Notes under the pieces: generated by a model
Told to the model about the DNA's origin: nothing
Database searches by the model: none
Seen by the model: the letters and a program-made list of their open reading frames with translations, nothing else
Source of the DNA: Chaunax sp. Z400
Taxonomy: Eukaryota > Chordata > Actinopteri > Lophiiformes > Chaunacidae
Direction of reading: 5' to 3'
Assembly (NCBI GenBank): GCA_037577475.1
Contig: CM075189.1
Location: forward strand, 33,958,050-34,022,049
DNA length: 64,000 nucleotides
Program-made: the position numbers and the translations under genes
In this document: piece by piece, positions 23,421 to 35,374 of the stretch
How the letters are laid out: each line of letters starts with the position of its first letter
Position numbering within the stretch: the first letter of the stretch is position 1

Positions 23421-23498
23421 CAGTACCAGTCAAAAATTTGGACACAGTTTCCCATTCAAGTGGATGGGAAGGTATGTCCAAACTATTGACTGGTACTG
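23421..23498. mobile_element. 78-bp Tc1-like remnant: two TIRs almost back to back
   Basis: The left end CAGTACCAGTCAAAAATTTG is mirrored on the right by TATTGACTGGTACTG (ending 23498), and TA lies immediately outside both (23419-23420 and 23499-23500). TA target duplication plus a CAGTACCAGTCAAAA terminus identifies a Tc1-like transposon end. Only about 20 bp separates the arms, so the transposase gene has been completely deleted. The result is a long palindrome-like sequence. Confidence 0.9.
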
Positions 23499-23500
23499 TA

Positions 23501-23910
23501 TGTAGCAGCGCATGTTCACAGCCCATGGTGTCACAGCAGTAGGACCCAGTGGCCGTAGGAACCTTTATGTCAAAAGGCTTTGTATTTGCCCAGGGGCCCC
23601 TGATTAGCCTTCAATGTATGATAATACACTGTCTAGTTCAAACATTAGCTGGAGCCGCTACAGAGATGTTTGGAGACAGACTCCAGATTCATTTAATCAA
23701 ATGGCTTGCCATCCAACATGTCTGTTGGCACTGGGCAGGTTGTCCCTCACATGTTGAAGTAGCGACACTTCAGGTAGAAGAAGGAAGACACATGCAGGCC
23801 AGAGAGGCTCTCTGTCTGCATTCTTCTCATCCTCAACCAATCAGTCGTCTCTCCTCTTTTCACAGACAGGATTGATAATCTACACTTTGAAAGTGTATGT
23901 GTCCATGTTG

Positions 23911-23911
<1 letters not shown>
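23501..23911. other. No gene recognised
   Basis: A 108-codon plus-strand frame (23549-23875) has no recognisable motif; I consider it incidental. Confidence 0.4.

Positions 23912-23975
<64 letters not shown>
23912..23975. repeat. (AC)32 microsatellite
   Basis: A pure 64-base CA/AC tract. It faces a GT tract 120 bases downstream. Confidence 0.98.
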
Positions 23976-23977
<2 letters not shown>

Positions 23978-24091
23978 GGAGCAGACAAAAGCACACATTC
24001 AGGCTGTGCATCAAAGCTTTCCTCTTTTGGGATGTGTGTGAACAGTTAGCCTGAGGTGTGGCTCTTTTCTCTGTTGGAATTTTCTTTGTGT

Positions 24092-24095
<4 letters not shown>

Positions 24096-24137
<42 letters not shown>
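24096..24137. repeat. (GT)20 microsatellite
   Basis: About 42 bases of pure TG, the inverse complement of the AC tract at 23912. Confidence 0.98.
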
Positions 24138-24140
<3 letters not shown>

Positions 24141-25807
24141 TTTGATGTTAGCTATGGCTGGCTTGTAAGCATACAGATTGCAGAAAAAAGAAAAAAGGCC
24201 TGGGGTACATGTGTCTAGCTCAGGCTTCCTTTCTTCCATCTTTGTTTGTGTCATATTTTTCCAGTGTTTCATTCCCTTGTGAATATGATTTAGTTTACTT
24301 TCATCCTGATTCTAATGTTGCTACACCAGGAAATGTCCTCTACATTAACCCTGTATTTAAATTAGATCACCTTTAACAGCACATTTATTGTGGACTGGTC
24401 TGTGGTCAGTTTACATAAAAGTCTATTTGTTCCCAGTGTAATCCATCCATGGCATCCCTCATCCTGCAGTTCCTGCTGGGGGTGCCTGTTATACCCAGGA
24501 TGGACGTTGGGGAGCTGCAGGGGCAGCTGACCACAGCAGATGCTCTCTTTATCCAGAGTGGCAGTAAATATTCTACACTCTCGGGAGAGTCGGGTGGCTC
24601 GGGGGGGAGTCGTAAATTGTGCGTGAACCATTTTTTTCAAAATCAGAGAGGAGGGGTATAGAGATGGGAGTCGATCTGGCCCCGCCGATCTCATCAAGGA
24701 GAGAGGGAGCAGCAGGAAGTGGTCCTACCAAAAATACATTTTTTCTGCTTTTAACCTGTGGGCCTAACATATGACGTATGTAATGTTAATATACAAAATA
24801 TCTAATATCTAATATACCTTATGCTGAAGTACTACTGTGGTCTAATATAAACGTGTTGGTCTTGCTCCAGCTCTCCCATTCAAGAAGGCAAGTCAAGCCA
24901 TCACAGCAGTTGATTTTCCACTGAACTCTTCTATGTTCAAATTCATGGCAGCACAGAAAATTGGTTTGAATCTGCTTTACAGCAGGGGGCCATAGACGAT
25001 GCACTTCCAGTTGGGCCAGAGCAAATGGACCTGGGGGTCTGGTTTTGGGTCCGAATGTTTTATCCAGGAATGCCTGGAGAGGTCAGACGGATCAGTCCGT
25101 CAGCCAGGATGGTTTTAGCATGTTGTCCAGTTTGTCCCATAGTACACATATTGCTTATGTTCAGATTCATTTGCTCAGACTTGCTGAGACAAGTCAAACA
25201 AAGCAGTTTTCACTTAAGTGCTCACTAAGTTGGGCCAGCCCATGTCTTTATAATGGAAGACCCCTGGACACAGTTTAGGTGTGTTTGTTTTTCTTTTATG
25301 CCCCCGCCATAGTACAGGGTTACCCTAATCCATCCATATGGACAGAATTCAATGACTTTTCATGCATGCTTTGTAGGGGTCCTAAAGGTGTGCATCTCAT
25401 ATTTCTTCTATTTGCTTTTATTTTTTTATTCTTAGGCACATTTGAACTGGGGAGATTTTCATGTCATTTGCTCCGATTCTGCTATGATGGGAGGATAGTC
25501 TATGCACATCCCTTTCTGAAATGGTTGCTAAATAGTACAATGTGCATAATGATAGAGGTTATGGTCCATCCACATCAGCACAAATCAAGTTTTTCCAGGA
25601 GAGGGGGCATCTGTGTCTTTGGACACTAATTTACGAGTTTTTATTTTATTTTTTTGAAGATGAAGTTCAAATGTAATTTAATTAGTTCAGGTACATGATC
25701 AACCTCTAACACAGAGCCTTCTAAATATGCTGGCAGTTGTTGTAGCACTGATGTAGGCCATGAAGTTGAATAACATCCATTTGGTCACTGTGAAAGCTCA
25801 TCTGTAT

Positions 25808-25808
<1 letters not shown>
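24138..25808. other. No gene recognised
   Basis: A moderately GC-rich piece at 24440-24720 carries overlapping open frames on both strands (up to 111 codons on the minus strand) and could be an old repeat. Its translations show no domain I recognise. Confidence 0.4.
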
Positions 25809-25851
<43 letters not shown>

Positions 25852-25888
25852 TAGATAGATGGATAGACAGATGATAGATAGGCAGACG

Positions 25889-25936
<48 letters not shown>

Positions 25937-26061
25937 GTGGATAGATGGATAGACAGATGATAGATAGACAGACAGACAGACAGATAGATAGATGGATAGA
26001 CAGATGATAGATGATAGATAGACAGACGGACGGACAGACAGACAGACAGACAGACAGTGGA
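25809..26061. repeat. GACA/GATA tetranucleotide array
   Basis: Mixed AGAC, GATA and GGAC tetramers with an internal duplication. A block GATGGATAGACAGATGATAG followed by GACGGACGGACAGACAG and then CAGTGGATAG occurs twice (about 25858 and 25991). Open frames of over 100 codons on the minus strand are products of the repeat, not genes. Confidence 0.95.
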
Positions 26062-26667
26062 TAGTCCGGTTACCCAAACTCCAGACAATTCACCAACCAC
26101 ACATGAACGCCATCTTTGAGTGCAAGAAAACAACAGAAGACAAGCAGAAAGACAGAAGCTCTTTCATTATATCTCATATTCAAGAGCTTTGGCTCCATCT
26201 TGTTGCAGGTGTCTTTGTAGGTGCAGAATCTGCCTGTGGTAGAATGAAGTCATTTTTCTGTAGGATGCAGCTGAGTGAGTTTTGAAACACATCAGCCAGA
26301 AAATTAGTTTGTGCACATTTTCGTGTTCAAATAGGGAAGACGGGGTTGAAAAAGCATTTTGAGACTCCTAAAATGTAAACTGTGAAAAGGCTTGCACCAA
26401 TATCTTAAATCCATCTTCCATATGCCCACATGTCTGCACTGAATGGTGATGAGGCCTGCCTGGTGTTCCATATGTTTTCTGACAGCATCCTAACCACTGT
26501 CAACAGCCAGGCTGTGGACTGATGGAACCTGAAGGAGTGCTCTGTGGATATGATGAGTCCTGTCAGGAACCCTTGATGAGATCAGGCAGGCCAGCTATTT
26601 TTCTACATTGAGATCTCTCTTGAAAAGTCATTATCATTCAGAACTGCAGTCTCTTAAATTGTTATTA
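26062..26667. other. No gene recognised
   Basis: Unique-looking sequence with a CAGCC/GGCTG-rich patch at 26500-26600; no motif in the short frames. Confidence 0.4.
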
Positions 26668-26895
26668 CCTCAGCCAAGGAGGTAAAAAGGAGATTTGTTA
26701 GCAGGATTGCCAGAAATCGACTGAATGGATTTCCACGAAACGTTGAAACTTATAGTAAAAGGATGGGACATTGACCTGGAAAGAACCCATTAAAGTTTGG
26801 TGGGAATCCAGATGAAGTGACAGATTCAATCATGTCTTTCCACTTTCTTTAACTTTGGTAGATTGGGAATGTCTAACATTTTCACTCATTTTATT
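26668..26895 (+). repeat. Dispersed repeat family A, 5' part (copy 3)
   Basis: Starts CCTCAGCCAAGGAGGT and runs through TGTTAGCAGGATTG, GGATTTCCACGAAACGTTG and CCACTTTCTTTAACTTTG. The same blocks occur in the same order at 51464-51670. Non-coding. Confidence 0.75.
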
Positions 26896-26998
26896 AAAAC
26901 TGTAGAACCGATGTTTCCAGCAAGCTAAAACAGATGTGTATGATCGGTGGCCTTGGTGTCTGATCGCCTTGTCTGTCAAACTGCTGGCGACACATGGT
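26896..26998. other. Short unassigned spacer
   Basis: Nothing recognised between the dispersed repeat and the 20-bp tandem repeat. Confidence 0.4.
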
Positions 26999-27154
26999 TA
27001 TACTCTGTATACTACACATATACTCTGTATACTACACGTATACTCTGTATACTACACATATACTCTGTATACTACACATATACTCTGTATACTACACGTA
27101 TACTCCATATACGTACACAGCGTATACTCCAAATACCACATATATACTCCTTAT
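26999..27154. repeat. 20-bp tandem repeat (minisatellite)
   Basis: Five units of TATACTCTGTATACTACACA (26999-27098) differ only in the last base (A, G, A, A, G), followed by three to four degenerate units with CATATACGTACACAGCG-like variants. Frames through it give tyrosine-rich peptides by period effect only. Confidence 0.95.
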
Positions 27155-27959
27155 GCGTACGCAGCTTCACACCATCATTGTGCTATATGTAACACCAAAG
27201 TGCTCTCAACCAACCTCCTTCACTTATTTACACCTCATCACAATGTAGCTGCTTAATCTAGCTCTCTGATTGGCTAAGCAGCGTGTCAGTCTACCAGTAT
27301 TATCCAATATCAGTGTTTTCCCCTACCATTGTAGAGGTAGGCCTGTACAAGAACCCCTGCCAGGCCAACAACAAGCCAAAAAATATTTTTTTTATATATA
27401 TATAAATATATATATGCCAAATATCGTCAAATAATCATTCATTTAAAAAATGATGGTTTGCGTTTGGGAGCCTCTGTGCTGCGCCGCCTCTCTGTGTCCA
27501 CCTCTGCTCAGAACTCTGTCTCTCTGACTACCTCTATCATTAAGTGGTGAACAAACCCGGGATTATTCGAATGAATGCTGCAGTGAGATGTAATGATGGC
27601 CTTTATCTTCATCGAGGAAGTTTATGATGATATTTAATATTTTCTCGTGTAACGGCGATGCTGTGTTTTCATTGTTGATAGGTTACGACCCAACGTTACG
27701 ATGTGTTCATGATCAGTAGTGTGATTATAAGGGGGGGGGGGAGGACGGAGATTTTTTGTTCTCACTGTTTTACCTGACCTTTTTCCTCTTGGTTGTGTCC
27801 GTACACATTTGTCGTGCCATGCTTGAATTGTTGCGACAGTGCCCCAAACCATTTCCAGTGGTATCGTCCGTATCAGTGAGTTCTCTGAAAACCTACCTAC
27901 ATACATACAAAATGAACGCTGAAGGTAAGGAAAGCTCCGTCTGTATCCATCTTTAACGT
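27155..27959 (+). promoter_or_regulatory. CpG-rich patch with possible first exon (weak)
   Basis: From about 27440 to 27960 CpG dinucleotides are denser than elsewhere in the window (for example TGCGCCGCC, AACGGCGATG, ACGACCCAACGTTACGATG). An 11-base G run lies at 27731-27741. Near the end, ATGAACGCTGAAG is followed by GTAAGG, which fits a short first coding exon with a donor site. No TATA box, matching downstream exon or protein family is evident. AT-rich TATATA sequence lies at 27395-27415. This is a candidate only. Confidence 0.25.
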
Positions 27960-30559
27960 GGAGCATAAATGGGCCTTAAGTCTAATGTGAAACACTGTAA
28001 ACAAATGATGGTGCTATACTCTCTGTTAAATATACTGTATGCAACTTAGTAGCACTTAAATGTCATTTTAGGAGTGAGGATTGACTATAAACCATTTGCA
28101 CACATGATGCTACACATTTCTAACAAAAACAGTACACATTAGAAGTGATGTGTTATGATTTAATAGCATTTCAAGGGGACTGTTCCATCTGTGCTCTTTT
28201 ATATTAAAAGCCTAGTCAACATCTAGACAGTCAACACATCCCCAGATATATTCACAAAGCATCCAACTAGACTGAGACCCTCTCAGCATGACACATGACT
28301 CTTACTAAACACAAGAGCAGCACAATATGGAGTCGCTGGTGGATTATCACAGTCATCGTTCATTGTTATAGTCCTCTCAGCAACCACTAGCATTTTGTTC
28401 AGCTACCCCAGCAGACACTGGTCCACATATGCTTGCTTTAGCTGGGTAGTACATCTTTTGAGATAGTTAAGAGTTTCTGTCTGCTCTGTAATCAGTAAAA
28501 TAACCTCTACCGCCTTCCATGTCAAGAAGCACTCTTTTTAAGTAACCTTTTCTATCACACACTGGACACTTGACGTTATAAAATATGCACAGAGACCAGG
28601 GGTTTTCACAATGTGCTTCACCGCAATGTGTCGATTCAGTGAAATTTATTTTATGGCAAGTTTAGACGCTGCTTTTGCATTTGAATCTGCTTCACTAGAT
28701 TACATTGAAGCACCAAATAACTATGGATATTAGGAATCCAGCTGGGAGCAAACCAACAGAAAAACTGCAATCCTGACAGTTATTCTTCTCTCATAAAATC
28801 AATTTACCTACCAAAAACCTTTTGCGCTGACACTTGACACATTCTCCCAACACTGTGAATTTGTTCCATTCAAATCTAGATTGAAAGCCCATCGACATGA
28901 AATTCAACCTGGACTTTTTTCGGAGCAGCAGCAGGCACAGACTTGACCCCACTCATCGTAGATCCACTAAGCTCCACGCACTGCATTCCAGGCTAAAGCT
29001 AACAGCCTTGAACTCTTCTGATGGATTTTTTCTGTCGCTCCCTCTATAAACATCACATAGACATTTGAATGACAGCAGCGATTGCAGGAAATCAATGTTT
29101 CAAAACCTAAATTATTTTTTCCCCGTGCTGAGCAGGATGAAGAGCCATGTCTCTCTATGAGATGTCTGGTACAGACATGCCCCATTCATTCCTTATGGGA
29201 AAAGTTCAGAAATCTTTATACTTTTCAAAGATTCACTAATCCTTCATACGTTCAGCTAGAAACACCATTCAAAGTTTCAGGCGTTCAGACAAGTTTAAAC
29301 TTTTCAAAAAACATTAAATTAATTCAGTGTGATACACAGTTTTCACTAAATATTTCCTCAAACTTCATGTAGTTTCAGGATTTCAGCCATTTCTAGAGTG
29401 CGAGCTGGGGCAGGCAGCAGTGCAGTTTCATACATGTTCTATCTTTTTCATGCTTTGTTATTTTTTTCATATTTTGCATTCTTAATTCATATTATTCACC
29501 TTATTGCATTGCAGTCTAGTGCCAGCTTTTCAGTAAATTTGAACATTTTCAATAATTTTCGTATATTTTATTGATGTTTTTTTTTTAAATTTTCAGACCT
29601 CATTAGTCTGATTCAACTTCTTCCGGCAGCATTGCAGTTTGCGCAGCTCACACCGCAATTTCTTCAGAAATTGCTTTTCTCGTTCTGTTCAATATTGGAT
29701 GGGATGCGACCCACTGCAGCAGAAACAATAAGGGCATCTACACCATCTGCACCATTTACACATGAGGCACTGCAGCTTAACCTCATTAATTATTGAAATC
29801 AGCCAATTTAAACAGGATTTAATGTTAATTAATGTTCTGTGTTCTTCTACACATCCAATAGCGCACACAGTCAGGTTCATACAGCCAAAGTGTTTGGGAT
29901 GAAATTATTAATTTGGTGGTAGGTGGATGTGTGGATTATCTTTTTTATCTATTTTTGTCCGTTAGAGAGGAGACAAATAATTACAGGTTCAAATGTCTTT
30001 ATTTAAACAGGCTTTAAGTCCAGTATTCTTTATAAAGTCATGATGTTACAAACTGGTTTAGTAGATGGTGCCATGGAAACAAGCCCAAAGGAGATGACCT
30101 TAGCTAGCTCCTTCAATGTGTGTAAGACAGACCACTTGATCAATTTACGTGAAAGTGAATTTATTTTGCATTTCATAAGCAGCACCATTAAAAGTAACAA
30201 ATCAAATCTGGTTCATTATGACAGTTTCTAAATCTGATCATAAAACTTCAGAGATGCAGAGATTTCTTTTTTTTTTACTGCAGTCTAAAATATGGGAATG
30301 ATTTTTTTGTTGTTAATGAAGTCTGTTCATCTCCAGTAGGTCTATCTGCCGGAACCCAGTAGCTACTAGATACCTCTGCTCCTTATTGATTGGAGGCCAA
30401 ATGTGTGATAATAAAATACAAAAAACATTCGATGATGTGTCTGAGATAGCATGTTTGAAATTGGGTGAGTCTTTATTTTTGGCAGAAATTTAAAAAAAAG
30501 AAAAGATAACTCCAACATGATTTTTACTTCATCAATCATGTCTAACGGCTCTAAAGATT
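27960..30559. other. 2.6 kb without a recognisable gene
   Basis: Ordinary AT-rich sequence to about 29000. From 29100 to 29600 the plus strand has many TTTTCA/TTCAG motifs at irregular spacing that suggest an old interspersed repeat without clear ends. Short frames are uninformative. Confidence 0.4.
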
Positions 30560-31171
30560 TTTAATTCACCAGCCCATGGCAACAACGACATAGTCATGTT
30601 CGACTGTCATTGTCTGTCAGTGATGTTGTAGCCCGGTCAGTCAGCAGATCTAAACCCATAGAGAATATATGGACACATATCAAGGCCAAACTGGTTGGCA
30701 GAAAATCATTGTGGGACACAGTCAGAGATGAATGAACAGCATGAAGCGGTTCAGAGGCTGAGACAATGTTTTGTACATGTCTCCTCATATCTGCTTTGCT
30801 ATAAGTTATTCTTTTAATTTGTAAAGCTCCGGTCGATATGATGTGTCTTTGTCTCAGGTTTCATTAACACTAAAACAGGTTTATTATATTAAAGCTGGGA
30901 TTGTTCTCTGTCATCCATTATTATTATTATAATATACTAGAATAGAACACCAGGCTAGTTAGTTTCCTCTGAATGTAACATTGAAGTGAGGTTTACAAAA
31001 ATGAAAGGAGTTGAATAAATCTGCAAAAATATTTTGCGTGGTAAAAATCATCTCATTAAAAGTACTACTGTGGTAAATTTTAGTATCACATGTACAAAGT
31101 ATGAATGTTTAGTATTACCCAGTAAATGAGTGATTTAACTTGGAGGGTGAACACTTTTCCAAGGCACCGTA
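30560..31171 (+). mobile_element. Decayed Tc1-like transposon, 3' half
   Basis: The plus strand encodes a transposase C-terminal motif: an SADLNP-like block broken by a one-base deletion near 30652, then IENIWTHIKAKLVGRK and WDTVRDE followed by a stop. In Tc1 transposases the third catalytic acidic residue lies in the P.LNP.EN.W block. About 350 bp downstream a terminal inverted repeat remnant GGGTGAACACTTTTCCAAGG, with CACCG next, ends at 31169 beside TA (31170-31171), as expected for a Tc1 right end. The 5' half and left TIR are not found. Inactive. Confidence 0.75.
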
Positions 31172-31234
31172 TGCATTTCACATTCTCATTAGGGGCTGAG
31201 GCCCCCTAAAGGTCTGATCCTAGAATCGCCCCTG
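31172..31234 (-). mobile_element. Possible hAT-type terminus
   Basis: The segment ends TCCTAGAATCGCCCCTG at 31234, which read inversely begins CAGGGGCGATTCTAGGA, the CA-initiated form usual for hAT ends. No opposite end was found, so this may be a broken copy. Confidence 0.35.
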
Positions 31235-32111
<877 letters not shown>

Positions 32112-33034
32112 ACTCTATCTTCTTTCTATCTGGCATCACCAGTTTCCATGGTGACACTTAATGAATAATGATTTATCACAGAGAAAAAAGGAAATGAGAG
32201 GAATAGGCCTTGGATGAAAAATACATGTCATGCCTTAGAGGGAATACATTTACTGAAGGCAGCAGCCCGAGTGGAGAGATGGGAGCATCCGGATCCTCCT
32301 TCTATCCATGAAAATAAAGTTGTTTTTTGTCCTTAATCAAGGAAAAGAGAAGCAGTGAGTGACAACAGAAACTGAATACAAACATGAGAGTAGGGGGAAG
32401 ACTGACGTGTAAAAGGAGGGAAACAAAGAGGAAATTAAGATAAAGACAATAAGACAACAGTCAGTAAAATGTTTGCAAATTTACAGACTTAATCCTGCAC
32501 AAGGCTTTTTTTATGGCTGTATAAAAAAACACAGACTACTTTTTTACCATCCCAGCGCTTTAGACGTGTCTTACAGCCTGTCAGCATTACTGTGCTGCTG
32601 TTAACAGACCAGATTCAGATCCAACGTCCAACCTCAGTCCTAAACACTGAACCCTCACACAGTCTAGTCACAGACTTCACCCGTTCATTCAGTTCTTTCC
32701 TCCTGGATAGGGGTAGTTCTGAGAACCGTATGGGGCTGATAGATCTGAAAACAGTAGATTATTCAACTGGAGTATCTTTGTGGCAGAATCCAAATCTACA
32801 TAGTGGATGTGAAAACCTTGTGTTTTTAAAGAGTCCTTTGCCATTGCTGATTTCATGGGGTGATAATTTGTTGTAACCAAGGAACTGATGATGTAACAGA
32901 GATGCAGCTAAAGAGAACATCCTTCACAAAGAGAGTGAAATGGTTATCTCATCTAAATATATACCAAACAGCACCGTGAGGAGCGGGCCAAACAGAGTTC
33001 ACCTTCTCCCCAAACTAAACTCCTTTTTTTGTTT
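32112..33034. other. No gene recognised
   Basis: Purine-rich around 32340-32460. Frames of 63-94 codons overlap on opposite strands at 32592-32880 with no motif. Confidence 0.4.
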
Positions 33035-33190
33035 TCCTCCTGGCTCGTGTGTTTCTCTTTTATCGGCCGGTTTCACAGCCTCACACTGAAGGACACCAAC
33101 AGTCTGAACAGGGTTCTTCAGATCTGCTCTGAGATCACAGGAGTCAAACGGAGGGACGTGAACTCTGTCCTCCAGAGAGGGAGTGAATTT
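33035..33190 (+). mobile_element. LINE reverse-transcriptase C-terminal fragment
   Basis: The plus-strand frame starting at 33029 reads FSFIGRFHSLTLKDTNSLNR, then VLQICSEITGVKRRD. The order of an FSFI-W/R block, a L...L...N.LN..V..CS.I.G stretch and R.D matches the tail found after the reverse transcriptase in many fish L2/Rex1-type LINE proteins. Only some 50 residues persist and no catalytic part is present. Clade assignment is tentative. Confidence 0.5.
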
Positions 33191-34189
33191 CTCTGCTGCC
33201 ATCAGGGAGTCGTTACTTTTTACCTGCTTGTAAATTTGACCGCTACACAGAAAACTCTCCACACCCTCTGCAGTTCACCTTTGAAATGCTCTGTAGGTGT
33301 TTTTTCTTCCTTTTTAAATTGGTTGACAGTATGTTCTTTTATTGATTTTACTGATTCAATCAAACTGTTTATTAAGATTATTTGTTATTCCACTCAGCTC
33401 CTTGGAACAGTTATTTATTTATTGTGTGTTTGTTTACATGTTTCTTTATTTTCTTCTTCTGTGTATAAGCTGGTGGGATTAGTAAAGTAATAAAGTATGT
33501 GGTTTTATCCTCCAAGTCAGCAGAGTTGTGGCCTTGAATGTAATAATTGCTAAATCTAAAACATTTTCATGAAGGCATTGAAAGTGAACCTTGGTATTAT
33601 TCGTTATTCACTCCCAGCATGTTTTATTTCCCTATGGTTATTATTATTATTATTATGTTGTTGTTGTTGGTGTTTTTATTAAAATGATTAGATAGTAACA
33701 ACGTGCCTTTATCATTTTATTTTGAAACCAAACCTTTGTTCTTCCATCCTGCTGTCTGTGTTCCTGTCCTATGATTTGATGAGAGGTGATGTAACCATAA
33801 TGACTGATCGTGTTAATGAGGTAACATTGAGGACAAAGAGGAGGGCACCATAGTGATGGATACAGTCTCTGGTTGGTACACAGCAAAATCCATTTTATTT
33901 AAGTTTAAACTTCAATTAGAATAACATTGTAGAATATTACATAAAAGTATACTTACTCATGTAATGCGTGGATTTGGACAGTGTGGCTTTGCCTCACATC
34001 GAGCACTGGCGTAGTGCACCTACTGGAAATGATGGATGCAATATCTGACTAGGAGATCACAGGACTTTCAAAAATACATTTTTCATTTGACTACAAATGC
34101 ACAGTAAAATGTGCTCCTTATTTTATGTCTAGGCTACTTCGTTTGTATGTACATTTATATGTTGCTGTCGTTCTATGCTGTAACCATCG
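33191..34189. other. No gene recognised; isolated homeodomain-like peptide
   Basis: Contains an ATT/TTG-rich patch (33635-33670). On the minus strand at 33701-33736 a frame reads KVWFQNKMIKAR, resembling helix 3 of a homeodomain, but helices 1 and 2 are absent (see findings). Confidence 0.35.
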
Positions 34190-34728
34190 CCTCCTTGGAG
34201 CCATTTTAGCCACAGTTAGATGGTGACCACCGAGGGTGAGAAGACTCCATCGCCCCACGATGTCTCTTTAGAGCCTCTCTCGTCTCTTTAGAGCTAGCGT
34301 TTGTCTGCTCTGGGCGACTGTAGAAGCATGGTGGAGCGTCATGGCAGGGTAGCTGTGGCTCAGGAGGGTGGTCGTCCATTTATGTAGTCTACTTGTCAGA
34401 GAGTCCTTTACAAACTGAACCCAGTTATCTCCCAGTGGCTGTTCCACTGGTGTGTGAGTGTTTGTGTGAACGGTTATCGCTCCCGATGAGTAGGAAGCGT
34501 CTTGAATGGCCTCTGTATGAATGGGTGAATACTGACTTGTGTTGTGAAGAGCTTGGAGTGGGCAGTCAGATAACAGTGTTATATAACTACAGTCCATTCA
34601 CCGTTCAGTAGAAGAGGATCTGCTCCCTGATTATTTGTTTAGGTGGTTATGCATTAATGAAAACATGATTAAGGTTTTTTATATATTCTATTTCTGACAT
34701 TATACTCCAACACATTGGACCTTTAACT
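34190..34728 (+). repeat. Fish-type interspersed repeat ending TTTAA
   Basis: The interior (TTTGTCTGCTCTGGGCGACT, GTAGAAGCATGG; then AGAGGATCTGCTCCCTGATT, ATTAATGAAAACATGATTAA, and a CACATTGGACCTTTAA end) matches the layout of a repeat I know as very common in teleost genomes, with TTTAA at its end. The left end is not resolved. Open frames on both strands (up to 109 codons) are incidental. Confidence 0.5.
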
Positions 34729-35374
34729 GTGGCTGGAGGATTTGGACATGATCAAATATCACTTTATTTATCTCAACATTGATACTGGAGTAAAAGTGTC
34801 AGAATGACTAATGGTGTTTCTAGAAAACAGTGAGATTTTTGATCAATAATAATCCATAGTTTTGATATAATGTGGCTAAAGGCAAATATTCAGTTAAAAA
34901 TATTATATATATATATAATATTATATTATTAAAAAATATAAAACTTAAAGCCATTTTTCTCAGTGTTACTTTAGAGACACCCACAAAGCAAGAAGCAGAA
35001 CGTTATCCCACTGAAGAATTTCAATAAATAAGCTGTGTCTCCAGAATAAGATTGGGGTGAGGGAAGAAGTCAGATGAAGTCTTGCATATAGAGGGGGAGA
35101 CTGCAGACAGTAAGGGAGAAAGAGAGACTCACACCTGCTAAGACAACAGGCCCTTCACTGCTGTCCTGGGATCTGTTTTCAGTCTGAATGTGTGTGTAAT
35201 GAATGCTTAAATGACTGGAGAAAAGGCAGCTGTAGCACATATCACATGCTTGTTTCTGTACATCTATACTGATGTATATGCAATGTCTGTTGATTTGATA
35301 TTTATTATAAATAATAAACTTATTACACCTTATTGTCCTGCTGTCCACTGAAGTGTTCCATAGACTTCTATTTA
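34729..35374. other. No gene recognised
   Basis: Includes an AT repeat (34905-34945). A 92-codon minus-strand frame (35070-35348) has no motif. Confidence 0.4.

Noticed and set aside
25721..26133. Serine/leucine/cysteine-rich frames of over 100 codons on the minus strand
   Set aside because: They are produced by the GACA/GATA array.
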